Source of the DNA: Site-B1 sp963722665
Lineage (GTDB): Bacteria; Bacteroidota; Bacteroidia; Flavobacteriales; Flavobacteriaceae
DNA: 64,000 bases
Direction of reading: 5' to 3'
Assembly (NCBI GenBank): GCA_963722665.1
Contig: CAVRNW010000019.1
Coordinates: forward strand, 14,871 to 78,870
Under the pieces are notes generated by a model, which was not told where the DNA came from, made no database searches, and was given only the letters and a program-made list of their open reading frames with translations. This document shows, piece by piece, positions 16,852 to 26,317 of the stretch. The position numbers were made by a program, and so were the translations under genes. Numbering within the stretch: the first letter of the stretch is position 1; each line of letters opens with the position of its first letter.

Positions 16852-18081
16852 GTGACTTTTTCATTATGTGGTTCGTCTTTCGATACAAAAATTCAGGTTT
16901 ATGAAGGCTCATGCGGTTCATTAATCTGCGTAGCTGGTAATGATGACAATTGCGGATTCCAGTCTGAAGTGGATATTTTGTCAACATCAGGAACAATATA
17001 TTATATATATGTATTTGGTTTTGTTGCAAACACAGGCGCATTCACATTTAATATAAGTTGTGTTGCACCTCCTGACCCACCGATTAATGATGATTGTTCG
17101 TCTGCAACAACATTAATAGCCAATTCAGATGAGAATTGTATAAATATTACATCGGGCACTGTTTATGGAGCAACGCCTTCAGCAGAACCCAATGGTTGCT
17201 CAGGGACCTCAGATGATGACGTCTGGTTTCAGTTTGAAGCTGTGTCTGAAGATCATGCCATTGATATAAATAATATAGTTGGAGATAACCAGGATCTGTA
17301 TCATGTCCTTTATGAAGGAACTGATTGTGGAAATTTAACTGAACTTTATTGCAGTGATCCCAATCAGAGTGTCGCTTATGGTTTAACAATTGGAAATGCA
17401 TATTATGTAAGAGTGTATTCCTATACAGGGAACCCATTGCAGGATGTAACTTTTAATATTTGCGTTTTTACAGTGCCGCCACCAATAATAACAGATGACA
17501 CAACTTATACTATAGAAGAATTGGTTGAAGATGTTTTAATAGATACGGAATGTTCTTTAGTTTCCAACATTTCTTTTTCAACAGGAACTGATTTTGGTTC
17601 TACTAACGGGATTGGGTATTTTGAAGCAAATGGGTCTTCTTTTCCCTTTGAAAGCGGTCTGATTATGACAACAGGTGATGTATTGAATGCTCCGGGACCG
17701 GAAACCGGGACCCTTTCTGATGGTAGTTTCAGCTGGCCTGGAGATATGGATCTGGAAAACGCTATTCCCACATTATTCCCTGGAGTGACTAATAATGCTT
17801 CCGTTCTGGAATTTGACTTTATTCCCGTTATCGAGCAAATGAGCTTCGATTTTATTTTTGCAGCTGAGGAGTATGGAACATTTCAGTGCACTTTTACAGA
17901 TGCTTTTGCATTCTTATTGACCGATCCGGATGGTGTAACAACCAATATTGCTTTAGTACCGGGAACTACAGATCCAATTTCTGTTTTAAGTGTTAGAGAT
18001 GAGGCTTATAATTCCAACTGTCCTTCGGTGAATCCGAGTATTTTGGAGCATATTATGGAAATGGAGGCTTGCCAGGATTAA
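16852..18081 (+). CDS. Type B adhesin fragment 3: jelly-roll-like and choice-of-anchor L region
   Basis: The frame is really open from about 16630, before the nominal ATG. It encodes two Cys-rich modules (SFDTKIQVYEGSCG and DDVWFQFEAVSED) and most of a choice-of-anchor L domain. It is lost at 18053, where restoring one T gives EHIYGNGGLPGLTNP and joins fragment 4. Confidence 0.65.
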   Translation: MTFSLCGSSFDTKIQVYEGSCGSLICVAGNDDNCGFQSEVDILSTSGTIYYIYVFGFVANTGAFTFNISCVAPPDPPINDDCSSATTLIANSDENCINITSGTVYGATPSAEPNGCSGTSDDDVWFQFEAVSEDHAIDINNIVGDNQDLYHVLYEGTDCGNLTELYCSDPNQSVAYGLTIGNAYYVRVYSYTGNPLQDVTFNICVFTVPPPIITDDTTYTIEELVEDVLIDTECSLVSNISFSTGTDFGSTNGIGYFEANGSSFPFESGLIMTTGDVLNAPGPETGTLSDGSFSWPGDMDLENAIPTLFPGVTNNASVLEFDFIPVIEQMSFDFIFAAEEYGTFQCTFTDAFAFLLTDPDGVTTNIALVPGTTDPISVLSVRDEAYNSNCPSVNPSILEHIMEMEACQD

Positions 18082-18374
18082 CAAATCCAACAAATTTTAT
18101 AGGTCGAACAGTTGTTTTGACTGCTATGGCAGATGTAATACCGAATGCTCAATATCATATTAAACTGGTTATTGCTGATGATCAGGATATCTTATTTGAC
18201 TCTGCTGTTTTCATAGCAGCCGGAAGTTTTGATATTGGAACATTAGATCTTGGAGAAGATGTCTTGTTAACATCAGGTAATGCAAATTGTCAAGGCGATG
18301 AAATAATTCTAGATGCCGGAATTTTACCAAATAATTCACTCAATTGCATGGTATGCAGATGGTACTTTAATTGA
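18069..18374 (+). CDS. Type B adhesin fragment 4: end of choice-of-anchor L domain
   Basis: Continues the anchor L domain with NFIGRTVVLTAMADV and YHIKLVIADDQD, a classical end for that domain. An extra A at 18342-18343 ends the frame; without it the protein reads NSLIAWYADGTLIENE. Confidence 0.6.
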   Translation: MPGLTNPTNFIGRTVVLTAMADVIPNAQYHIKLVIADDQDILFDSAVFIAAGSFDIGTLDLGEDVLLTSGNANCQGDEIILDAGILPNNSLNCMVCRWYFN

Positions 18375-18570
18375 AAATGAAACATCTACAACATTACCAA
18401 TTATAGAAACAGCTGTTTATAGCGCGATCATTACCATAGACAATACAGATTGTTCTTTTACCGATGATGTTTTAATAGAATTCTTCCCTGTACCTCAACC
18501 ATCCTTTCCAGAACCAAGTATAATTAAATGTGCCAATGAAGAGTACAGCTCTTCAAGTAGATGTCGATAA
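18313..18570 (+). CDS. Type B adhesin fragment 5: Ig/PKD-like segment
   Basis: True coding starts near 18344 with AWYADGTLIENETSTTLPII. It ends near 18544, where an extra T breaks ANEETALQVDVDNTGD. Confidence 0.5.
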   Translation: MPEFYQIIHSIAWYADGTLIENETSTTLPIIETAVYSAIITIDNTDCSFTDDVLIEFFPVPQPSFPEPSIIKCANEEYSSSSRCR

Positions 18571-19030
18571 TACTGGTGATCTGAATAGTTTAACCTATAC
18601 CTGGACATTAGATGGCAATCAAGTGCAATCCAGTGATAGCAACACCTATCTATTATCGGCATCCGCAGAAGAGGAAGGTTCATTTGAGGTAGTTGTAACA
18701 GATGATGTGACAGGATGTAGTGCTAAAGCTCAAATTTTAGTGGAGTTTTATGAAAATTCTTATTGCGTGGACTTGCCACAAGGTTTATCACCTAATGGCG
18801 ATGGCGATAATGATTGTTTAATTATGGATCATTTAGAAGACAAGGAAGATATAACCCATATAGATATTTTTAACCGCTTAGGTGTAAAAGTATATGAATT
18901 GAACGAGTATGTTGACCAATGGTGCGGCACCGATCAGGACGGCAAAAAACTTCCTGTAGGCACCTACTTTTATATTATTCACACAAAAGCAAAAGATCCG
19001 AGGACAAGTTGGATTTATTTAAACTACTAA
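18530..19030 (+). CDS. Type B adhesin fragment 6: gliding-associated C-terminal (type B sorting) domain
   Basis: Contains an Ig-like strand set and the gliding-motility-associated C-terminal domain: GLSPNGDGDNDC, IDIFNRLGVKVYELNEY, KKLPVGTYFYIIH and a final aromatic-rich end. Type B signals direct export through the T9SS, often with a dedicated SprF-type partner, which is encoded 17 bases downstream. Confidence 0.75.
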   Translation: MPMKSTALQVDVDNTGDLNSLTYTWTLDGNQVQSSDSNTYLLSASAEEEGSFEVVVTDDVTGCSAKAQILVEFYENSYCVDLPQGLSPNGDGDNDCLIMDHLEDKEDITHIDIFNRLGVKVYELNEYVDQWCGTDQDGKKLPVGTYFYIIHTKAKDPRTSWIYLNY

Positions 19031-19047
19031 TATTAGAACATTTATAG

Positions 19048-19953
19048 ATGAAAAACTTATATATAATACTAGTATTCTTATTGGCATTGCAGTTAAGTGC
19101 TCAACAAGACCCTCAATACACGCAATATATGTACAATATGAATGTCATTAATCCGGCTTATGCCGGCTCCAGGGAGAATTTATCTTTTGGTTTATTATAT
19201 CGTACTCAGTGGCAAGGACTCGATGGGGCTCCCAAAACCGGAACATTTTTCGGGCATTCACCGGTGGGAAAAAATGTAGGAATGGGGCTTTCAGTCATTT
19301 CAGATGAAATAGGACCCGTTAAAGAAACCAACGTATACGCAGACTTCTCCTATACAGTGGCATTAGGAGGGGAGCATAAATTGGCTTTTGGGCTTAAGGC
19401 GGGAGCGACATTTCATGATATTGGATTGACAGGCCTCGATCTAATTGATGCTAGTGATCCTTTTTTTAGTGAAAATATCAATACTACAACACCAAATATA
19501 GGTGCCGGGGCTTTCTATTATACAGATAATTATTATTTAGCTGTTTCAGTGCCAAATATACTGGATTCAGTGCATCTGGATGCCAATGGTAATAAAATCG
19601 GATCTGAAACTGCTCATTACTTTGTTACAGGGGGTTATGTATTTCAAGTATCAAAAAACACACAACTAAAGCCATCATTCTTGGTTAAATCGGCATTTGA
19701 TGCACCAACTTCATTTGACGTCAATTTAAACGCTTTATTTTATGAAAAATTTGAGATAGGAGCTTCTTACAGATTGGAAGATTCTTTTTCGGGATTAGTC
19801 AATTTTGAGATTTCACCCGGTTTGAGAATAGGATATGCTTATGATAATGTTTCATCAGATATTAAAGCGTATGCACCAGCTTCACACGAATTTATGGTCT
19901 TGTTTGACTTGAATTTTCCAAAAAAGATTTCACGGTCACCTAGATATTTCTAA
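19048..19953 (+). CDS. PorP/SprF family type IX secretion membrane protein
   Basis: The 301-residue product has a signal peptide (MKNLYIILVFLLALQLSAQ), the family hallmark QDPQYTQYMYN-MNVINPAYAGSRE, and a beta-barrel-like sequence ending in LFDLNFPKKI. PorP/SprF proteins sit in the outer membrane and help secrete or anchor type B T9SS cargo such as SprB. It is 17 bases downstream of the adhesin-like gene and 18 bases upstream of an OmpA-family gene, a recurring flavobacterial trio. Confidence 0.92.
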   Translation: MKNLYIILVFLLALQLSAQQDPQYTQYMYNMNVINPAYAGSRENLSFGLLYRTQWQGLDGAPKTGTFFGHSPVGKNVGMGLSVISDEIGPVKETNVYADFSYTVALGGEHKLAFGLKAGATFHDIGLTGLDLIDASDPFFSENINTTTPNIGAGAFYYTDNYYLAVSVPNILDSVHLDANGNKIGSETAHYFVTGGYVFQVSKNTQLKPSFLVKSAFDAPTSFDVNLNALFYEKFEIGASYRLEDSFSGLVNFEISPGLRIGYAYDNVSSDIKAYAPASHEFMVLFDLNFPKKISRSPRYF

Positions 19954-19971
19954 TCTATTAAGCTAAAAATT

Positions 19972-20238
19972 ATGAAAAAACTATACATACTTTTCACTAT
20001 TTCACTTCTTTGTGGTCTAAGCTTAATTGCTCAGAATGATAACACCAAGAAAGCAGACAAGCATTTTGCAAGATTTGAATATGTAGAGGCGGCCGAGAAT
20101 TATTTAGACTTAGTCAAAAAAGGAAAGACGAATACTTATATTTATTCCCGTTTGGCTGATTGTTATTATAATATGTTCAATACGGTTAATGCAGAAAAAT
20201 GGTATGCAAAAGCGCTTGCTAGATTCTCAAAATCCTGA
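19972..20238 (+). CDS. OmpA/PD40 envelope protein, N-terminal fragment
   Basis: Encodes a signal peptide (MKKLYILFTISLLCGLSLIAQ) and the first TPR-like helices (KADKHFARFEYVEAAENYLDLVKKG, then IYSRLADCYYNM). The frame breaks at about 20218; dropping the G there gives YAKALLDSQNPETIYKYAQ and joins the next fragment. Confidence 0.75.
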   Translation: MKKLYILFTISLLCGLSLIAQNDNTKKADKHFARFEYVEAAENYLDLVKKGKTNTYIYSRLADCYYNMFNTVNAEKWYAKALARFSKS

Positions 20239-21883
20239 AACTATTTATAAATATGCTCAAATGTTAAAAGCAAATGGAAAATTTGATCAATCTAATGATT
20301 GGATGTCTAAGTTTTCAAAGATGCGACCGGGAGACATTAGAGCCTTATCTTTTAAGGCTAATCCGAATTACCTGCCTAAAATATTAGAAAAAGGTAAAAA
20401 ATTCAATGTACAAGGTTTGGAATTCAATTCAGAAAATTCTGATTTTGGAGGTACTTTGCAAGATGGCAAATTATATATTGTTTCAGCTAGAAACAATGCT
20501 CGAAAGACCTATGGCTGGAATGAAGAACCGTATTTAGATATTTTGGAAATTCCGGTAAGGACTGATGGAGTTTTTGGCGATGCTTATTTGTTAGGAAACA
20601 AAATCAATACAAAATATCATGAGGGGACTGTTTCATTCAGTCCGGATGGAAAGACCATGTATTTTTCAAGAGAAAGTTTCTATGAAAATTCATACCAAAA
20701 GGATTCCATCACGAAGAATAAATTTAGCGTTATGAATTTATTCAAGGCAACTAAAGAAAATGGGGCTTGGGATAATGTAATGGCCTTGCCATTTAATAGC
20801 AGTAAATACAATACAAGCGGACCTAGTGTGAGTAAAGATGGTAAAGCCCTATATTTCCACTCAGATATGCCTGGAGGATTTGGATTGGCCGATATCTATA
20901 AAGTAGAGATCAATAATAATGGCTCTTTTGGTGAACCTGTTAATATGGGACAAAAGATCAATACAGAAGGTCAGGAAAGATTCCCTTATGCGGCATCAGA
21001 CGGTACTCTTTATTTTTCTTCCGACGGCCATTTAGGTCTTGGCGGACTGGATGTATTCTTTTCAAAAGAAATAGATGGTAAAATGGCTCCGGTTAGGAAT
21101 ATTGGAATTCCCGTTAATAGTAATGCCGATGATTTTGCTTTTACGATCAATGAATCCGGTGAAGGGTTTGTTTCTTCAAACAGAATGGGAGGCAGAGGAA
21201 GTGATGACATTTATGCCGTAAAGAAATTACAACCTATTTGTGATGTGTTAATTGCAGTTAATGTAACCGATTCAAAAACAGGAGAGGCACTCAGTGGCGC
21301 ATTCGTAAATTTATCCGATACCAGCAATAATACATTGAGCTCTAAGAACACGGATGAGAAAGGGAAATCTGAATTTATGGTTGAATGTGAAACAGATACT
21401 CAATTGCAAGTCGCATTGCAGGATTACGAAAGTAAAAATGTTTCAATATCGGGAACCAGAGATGAAGAAGTGATGGTTAATGTAACTTTAGATCCAATTG
21501 AAAAACTAATTGTTGAAGATAAAATTGTTTTGAATTCGATCTACTTTGATTTTGACAAGTCCAATATTACTTCAAAAGCTGCATTTGAATTAGATAAACT
21601 GATTCAGATAATGACAAAATATCCTGAGCTTGTTATACAGGCTGCATCTCATACAGATAGCAGAGGTAGTGACACTTATAATTTAGGTCTATCTAACAGA
21701 AGGGCAAAGACAACGGTTCAATATGTTATTTCTAAGGGTATAGATGCTTCAAGAATTTCAGGAAAAGGAATAGGAGAGAAGGAACTTCTAGTAAAATGTG
21801 GTTCTAAGTGTACTGAAGAAGATCATCAAATGAACAGACGTTCAGAATTTATTATTGTTAGCGGAACACCTCTGGCACAATAG
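20189..21883 (+). CDS. OmpA/PD40 envelope protein (PorE-like), main fragment
   Basis: Real coding starts near 20219. In order it contains the end of the TPR segment, WD40-like PD40 beta-propeller repeats (HEGTVSFSPDGKTMYFSRE, GPSVSKDGKALYFHSD, RFPYAASDGTLYFSSDG), a carboxypeptidase-regulatory-like domain around DSKTGEALSGAFV and a C-terminal OmpA peptidoglycan-binding domain (SIYFDFDKSNIT, ASHTDSRGSDTYN, LSNRRAKTTVQYV). This layout matches PorE-type T9SS proteins that link the trans-envelope machinery to peptidoglycan. One frameshift separates it from its signal peptide. Confidence 0.85.
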   Translation: MQKNGMQKRLLDSQNPETIYKYAQMLKANGKFDQSNDWMSKFSKMRPGDIRALSFKANPNYLPKILEKGKKFNVQGLEFNSENSDFGGTLQDGKLYIVSARNNARKTYGWNEEPYLDILEIPVRTDGVFGDAYLLGNKINTKYHEGTVSFSPDGKTMYFSRESFYENSYQKDSITKNKFSVMNLFKATKENGAWDNVMALPFNSSKYNTSGPSVSKDGKALYFHSDMPGGFGLADIYKVEINNNGSFGEPVNMGQKINTEGQERFPYAASDGTLYFSSDGHLGLGGLDVFFSKEIDGKMAPVRNIGIPVNSNADDFAFTINESGEGFVSSNRMGGRGSDDIYAVKKLQPICDVLIAVNVTDSKTGEALSGAFVNLSDTSNNTLSSKNTDEKGKSEFMVECETDTQLQVALQDYESKNVSISGTRDEEVMVNVTLDPIEKLIVEDKIVLNSIYFDFDKSNITSKAAFELDKLIQIMTKYPELVIQAASHTDSRGSDTYNLGLSNRRAKTTVQYVISKGIDASRISGKGIGEKELLVKCGSKCTEEDHQMNRRSEFIIVSGTPLAQ

Positions 21884-21910
21884 ATTCAATTTAATAACTT
21901 ATAATTTAAA

Positions 21911-21945
21911 AGCCTGCTAATTGAATTAGCAGGCTTTCATTTTTA
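21911..21945. terminator. Strong bidirectional terminator
   Basis: AGCCTGCTAAT (21911-21921) pairs perfectly with ATTAGCAGGCT (21925-21935) around TGA, with A-rich and T-rich flanks. It separates the adhesin-SprF-OmpA genes from the convergent DUF5689 gene. Confidence 0.85.
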
Positions 21946-21964
21946 TTTCAAATAGTTTAAACTT

Positions 21965-23350
21965 TTAAGGAACGGATACAATTACATTTTCTACATGTAG
22001 AGTCATGTTTTGATTGGATGTATCACTTCCTGTGTATCTAAATGCAATATAGGCTGTACCGGTATATGAGGATAGATCTATATTTCCGGAACTTGTAAAA
22101 TTAAACCAGGTGCTATAATCTACTATATAGCTTACCATAAATTCTAAAGGTGTCCAGGTTGCAGATGTAACTCCTGCTTCTGTGCCATCAAAATCTGTGG
22201 AGATCAATACGTCTAAAGGTTCATGCCCTGAATCAGGATACGCATGTTCTGTTTGGAAGGATAATAGTTCTCCATCTTGTGCATCCATATCAATTCCGGG
22301 TGAAATTAACCAGGCAATATTTGAAACATCACCGGAGTTATAAGGATTAAATTCGGCATAGCCATTACCACTATATACCTGTTCAGTCCATAATATAGTA
22401 CCTGCTTCTGCATAATTTATCCAACCAGGCAGGTTTAGATCTGTATTATCAACAGCGGTATTAAAGGATTCTTCAAAAACCGGATCGCATCGGTTTTCAT
22501 TAAAATTAATGTCATCAGTCGAATTAAGAACCATGACAATATTATTTCCTCCATATGTTCTTGAAATTACCCCAACTATTGTCCCTCTCCCATTTAAAGG
22601 TAAAGGCACCTGATTAAAAGTAGCAAAAGAGCTGGTTTCTAATAATAATTCGGCACCATTATCGCAGCTTACAAGCGGATATTGGCTGTCAAAATCATCA
22701 TACGGTCCCACGAATGTTGAACCAACTAAATTAGCAGGGAATTGCACATTTTGTAAAGCTACAAGCATACCCATGTGTGAATTATTTATATCTGATGGTT
22801 CAGCAGGAAAAGGAACTATTGTCTGAGTGATACTCGATCTAAAAATAAAATCAGGGATCTGATTGGCTGTTATTTCACCTACTTCACTACCATCTGCCAG
22901 ACCTCCAATGGTTAATACATCTGATGAGTTAAGGCCAACATACAGATCTTTTAATTTAATATAAACTTCTCTTCCTTGATTGAACTGATTATAGCTATCA
23001 ACTTGATTTAAAACAACGCCAATAGCTGCTGTTGGATTTTCCAGAGCATCTTGCATATAGAACTCCTTATAAAAGTTTCCGGTTTGGTCTGAAGAGGTAA
23101 CATAGCCTTTTACAACTAGATCTGATTCAATTAAAGTAACTTGACCATTGTACAAGTTTTTGACGTTAGTTATACTAATTTCAGTTAACTCATTATTTGC
23201 AATCGCAGTTAATATTTCTTGCAAGCCTTTGCTCTCCTCAGTCCCTAGACTTACAGGAACAGAAAAATCATCATCTTCCACACAGGAGAAGATTGTAACG
23301 CTAGCCATTACAACCAGCATAATATTTAATAATTTTTTAGTTTTGTTCAT
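21965..23350 (-). CDS. DUF5689 lipoprotein with choice-of-anchor J domain
   Basis: The start at 23350 gives MNKTKKLLNIMLVVMASVTIFSC, a lipoprotein signal with lipobox IFSC; ATGs further upstream (23374, 23416) only add residues that do not look like a signal. After the Cys comes the DUF5689 domain (NELTEISITNVKNLYNGQVTLIESD..., VKGYVTSSDQTGNFYKEFYMQD, an OB-fold-like region) and a C-terminal choice-of-anchor J sandwich (LNLPGWINYAEAGT to the end). It is probably a surface lipoprotein partner of the receptor encoded just upstream (gap about 76 bases). Confidence 0.85.
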   Translation of the reverse strand: MNKTKKLLNIMLVVMASVTIFSCVEDDDFSVPVSLGTEESKGLQEILTAIANNELTEISITNVKNLYNGQVTLIESDLVVKGYVTSSDQTGNFYKEFYMQDALENPTAAIGVVLNQVDSYNQFNQGREVYIKLKDLYVGLNSSDVLTIGGLADGSEVGEITANQIPDFIFRSSITQTIVPFPAEPSDINNSHMGMLVALQNVQFPANLVGSTFVGPYDDFDSQYPLVSCDNGAELLLETSSFATFNQVPLPLNGRGTIVGVISRTYGGNNIVMVLNSTDDINFNENRCDPVFEESFNTAVDNTDLNLPGWINYAEAGTILWTEQVYSGNGYAEFNPYNSGDVSNIAWLISPGIDMDAQDGELLSFQTEHAYPDSGHEPLDVLISTDFDGTEAGVTSATWTPLEFMVSYIVDYSTWFNFTSSGNIDLSSYTGTAYIAFRYTGSDTSNQNMTLHVENVIVSVP

Positions 23351-23426
23351 AACATTATTATTATTTGTTTTCATGAATGCTTCACATTTCATAATGTTTA
23401 ATATTATATTTTTCATAGTTATTTTT

Positions 23427-26168
23427 TTAAAATCTAAAATATACGTTAACAAAATAGGTGGTTCCGCGACCATACCAGTATTTAGGTCCGAATACACGTG
23501 TGTCTCTGCTTGCATCATCTCTCAGTTCTCTAAAATTAGCATTTCTTCCCTGTTCAAATCCACCGGTCTTATATTCTTTATCCAGCAGATTATTAATACT
23601 GGCAAAGAAACCTATATAATAGTCATCAATTTTCCAAGATTTTCCGCCAATTAAGTTAACAGACATATAGTCGTCAAACTTTTCTTGTTTTAATAATTCT
23701 CTGGCAAGGTCTTCGTCATAATCATTAAATGGTAAACCATCTGAAGGCTCCAAATAGAAGTTGGCACTCCTAGTCAAAGGGCTAACATCAACATAGGTAT
23801 TCGTAAAGAAATTTGTTGTTGCTCCAACCCACCAGTAGTCAGGATCTCGATATTCAAAACCAGCTGAGTATGCTCTTTGCGGCCCCCCGGCTATTTTATA
23901 ATCCTTTAAGTTGGACTGACCCAGATCTACAGTTGTAGCGTTTGAAGTTAGATATATATTAGGATCATTATCATAAGTATATTGACCAACAGATGCGACT
24001 CCTTTTAATTTTATTGTAGGAGTAACTTGAGCCTCTATACCTAATTCTGCACCTATATGCTTCTTATCTATACCTTGCAATATTTCTTGAATGAATTCTG
24101 TAGTTTCTTCAAATCCTTGTACGCCATCAGCAAAGAAAAATGATATTTCATTGGCATCTTTAATTGTGGTATAATAACCTGTTAATTTCGCTTTAACTAT
24201 TGGTGAACGAAAAATATAACTGGCGTCAAAAGAGGTTATTTTCTCTTCAGTTATATTTTGGACTACATTATGATTATCACGAGAATTTGAATAGGTATTT
24301 CTTAAAGATGGAGCTCTTTGAATATATCCAGCATTCACATCAAACAAATGTTTCCCGGTTAACTTATATGTAAATCCGGCTTTAGCTCCTAATCCGCTAA
24401 AAGATAATTTTTCTCCTTTCCCCAGGGAATTCCCCAGGTTGGCTTCATTTTGGTACAAACCTTCTCTTTGATATTTTGTATCTGTATAACTACCAGCTAT
24501 ATAGAAGTCAATTTTATTATATTTAAAAACACCTTGCACGTAACCGGACGTTATATCTGCATCAAGGTTGTAGTTATATTTAAATTTTTCGCCTTCCTGT
24601 GCAACTCTGTCTGGATTTTGAAGATCAAATTGAAATCCGTCAAAGGAATCAACATTTAAATAACCGGTTGTACTTCCAAACAGGTCGATTATTTCAGCAA
24701 AATTTTCTGATTTTAAAGAGCTGTAGCGCAATGAACCATTTAAGGTGATATTCTCATTTATTTCGGAATTTAAAATTGAATTTACAGTCAATTGTTTATC
24801 ATCCGATCTGTCTTCATATAGAGCATAAGCTGCATAATTGCCATTAATATTATTGGTTAAATTAGCATCATAGAGCCTGTTCCAGTCTATTTGACCATCA
24901 TTAATAAATTCCTGTTCGGCAATATAAGCACCTGCATAATCAGGTCCATCTGTATCAGCTAAAAAGTAGCTTGGAAGGCCTTGGTAATATGCAGGACTTG
25001 GATTTGCTCCTCCCGAATAATCTAACCTGCTATTCCCTAATTTACCAAATTGATATCCTATATTAGTATTAAGAGATGTCTTAGTGCTAATATTCCAATA
25101 ATGATTTAACATTAGAATTGGCTCTTCAACTTCCTTGATACGAGAGTTACGTTTTTTTCCATCTTGGTAACCCCAATATTCATTATATCTTATATCCTTT
25201 AAATCATAAATTTCCTGAGTATTTGGAGATGATTTCCCTCTGCGATTTGGTGCATAAATAGATGTAAAATTTATGCTGTGCTTATCATTGATCTGTTTTT
25301 CCACAGAAGCAAAGAACGAGTTTGAATCGTAAACGGTTCCATCTTGAAACCCTTCATTTCCCCAGCGTCTTCCTGCCATAATTGTATAAGCCCAGCCATT
25401 CTCCATTAATCCTGAAGAGTAGCTCGCCATTAACCTATTAGTATAACTTCTGTTAGAAGACGAATAAGTTACGCGACCTCCTTCTCTGTATTGAGAAGCT
25501 CTTACATTAATATTACTTGAACCCAATATACCACCAAAATTGTATGCAGAAGGAGTCAAACCGGTTGTTAATTCTTGATTACGAAAAACATCATTTAAGC
25601 CTCCCCAGTTACTCCATTGAGGACGACCATTGAAGAGTTTGTTCATTTCAATCCCATTAATTAGAATTGATCCGTTGTCTGAATCCAAACCTCGGACTCT
25701 GAAGAATGAGGAACTAAATTCAAAAGCTGCAGTCCTTAAGAACACATCCATAGATGACGATAGCAGTCCAGATATGTTATCTGCACCACTTGTATCATCA
25801 TTTAGTTCATCATCAGATAATGTAATTGTGAAAAGATCGGCAGAGTCAGAGACATCAATATCCAAAGTCATATCTGTTATGTTTACAGTTTGACCTTCAT
25901 TGACCACGATCGGATATCGGTTTGTGATATAGCCTTGTTTAAACAGATTTAAAATTTGCTCACCCAAAGGTATATCTCCCGTGAATTTAAACATACCAAA
26001 GCCATCTGTGGTTGTTTTTAAATCCGATCTTTCAATGGTAACGGTTACATTGGGAATAGGCTCGTTAGAAGCTGCATCTACAACACTACCGCTAACAACT
26101 GTTTCTTGAGAGAATGCAGAAAAAACAAAGAAAATTCCAAATAAAAAATAAAATAATTTTTTTTTCAT
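23427..26168 (-). CDS. TonB-dependent receptor with carboxypeptidase-like N-terminal domain
   Basis: The 913-residue product has a signal peptide (MKKKLFYFLFGIFFVFSAFSQ), a carboxypeptidase-regulatory-like domain (SGSVVDAASNEPIPNVTVTIE), a plug with FFRVRGLDSDNGSILINGIEMN and a 22-strand-type barrel ending in a terminal Phe (YFVNVYFRF). Such receptors use TonB energy to import large or scarce substrates. It precedes a DUF5689 lipoprotein on the same strand and faces a divergent secreted nuclease-family gene. This trio recurs in Bacteroidota and suggests uptake of nucleic-acid or phosphoester breakdown products (inference). Confidence 0.93.
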   Translation of the reverse strand: MKKKLFYFLFGIFFVFSAFSQETVVSGSVVDAASNEPIPNVTVTIERSDLKTTTDGFGMFKFTGDIPLGEQILNLFKQGYITNRYPIVVNEGQTVNITDMTLDIDVSDSADLFTITLSDDELNDDTSGADNISGLLSSSMDVFLRTAAFEFSSSFFRVRGLDSDNGSILINGIEMNKLFNGRPQWSNWGGLNDVFRNQELTTGLTPSAYNFGGILGSSNINVRASQYREGGRVTYSSSNRSYTNRLMASYSSGLMENGWAYTIMAGRRWGNEGFQDGTVYDSNSFFASVEKQINDKHSINFTSIYAPNRRGKSSPNTQEIYDLKDIRYNEYWGYQDGKKRNSRIKEVEEPILMLNHYWNISTKTSLNTNIGYQFGKLGNSRLDYSGGANPSPAYYQGLPSYFLADTDGPDYAGAYIAEQEFINDGQIDWNRLYDANLTNNINGNYAAYALYEDRSDDKQLTVNSILNSEINENITLNGSLRYSSLKSENFAEIIDLFGSTTGYLNVDSFDGFQFDLQNPDRVAQEGEKFKYNYNLDADITSGYVQGVFKYNKIDFYIAGSYTDTKYQREGLYQNEANLGNSLGKGEKLSFSGLGAKAGFTYKLTGKHLFDVNAGYIQRAPSLRNTYSNSRDNHNVVQNITEEKITSFDASYIFRSPIVKAKLTGYYTTIKDANEISFFFADGVQGFEETTEFIQEILQGIDKKHIGAELGIEAQVTPTIKLKGVASVGQYTYDNDPNIYLTSNATTVDLGQSNLKDYKIAGGPQRAYSAGFEYRDPDYWWVGATTNFFTNTYVDVSPLTRSANFYLEPSDGLPFNDYDEDLARELLKQEKFDDYMSVNLIGGKSWKIDDYYIGFFASINNLLDKEYKTGGFEQGRNANFRELRDDASRDTRVFGPKYWYGRGTTYFVNVYFRF

Positions 26169-26263
26169 ACTTTAAGTTAAAACTGTTAGTCTTTGTAGGA
26201 TTAAATAATAATAAAAAAACATTATTTAAAGCAAACAAATTTACATTATTTCTAATTAATATT

Positions 26264-26271
26264 TACTTTTG
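26264..26271 (+). promoter_or_regulatory. Possible -7 element for the secreted EEP gene
   Basis: TACTTTTG matches TAnnTTTG and lies 46 bases before the start codon. No TTG is found 19 bases upstream, so only the -7 half is supported. Confidence 0.35.
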
Positions 26272-26317
26272 GAATAGGTTTTGTAACCCTGATAACAATT
26301 AAAAAATAGACTTAAAA

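Larger units (their letters stand above)
15221..19030 (+). pseudogene. T9SS type B adhesin-like surface protein, frameshifted (whole gene)
   Basis: Read across frames, this is one protein of about 1,270 residues. It has a signal peptide (MKKITSLIFLLCISYMTFSQ), a beta-rich N-terminal region, Fn3-like segments around VPSNGATEVDLDTQISWAAATGFP, two to three Cys-rich jelly-roll-like modules (DDVWFQFEA type), a choice-of-anchor L domain (YTIEELVEDVLID, GIGYFEANGSSFPFESG), an Ig/PKD-like stretch and a C-terminal type B sorting domain (LPQGLSPNGDGDNDC to the end, with FNRLGVKVYE). Seven single-base indels break it, at about 15413, 16550, 16574, 16627, 18053, 18342 and 18544. The role is surface adhesion or gliding by analogy; it precedes a SprF-type gene that often serves such cargo. 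Confidence 0.75.

Noticed and set aside
15221..19030. Programmed ribosomal frameshifting to explain the fragmented adhesin
   Set aside because: Seven shifts in both directions, with no shared slippery site or pseudoknot, and similar breaks in unrelated genes such as ileS; errors or decay are simpler.
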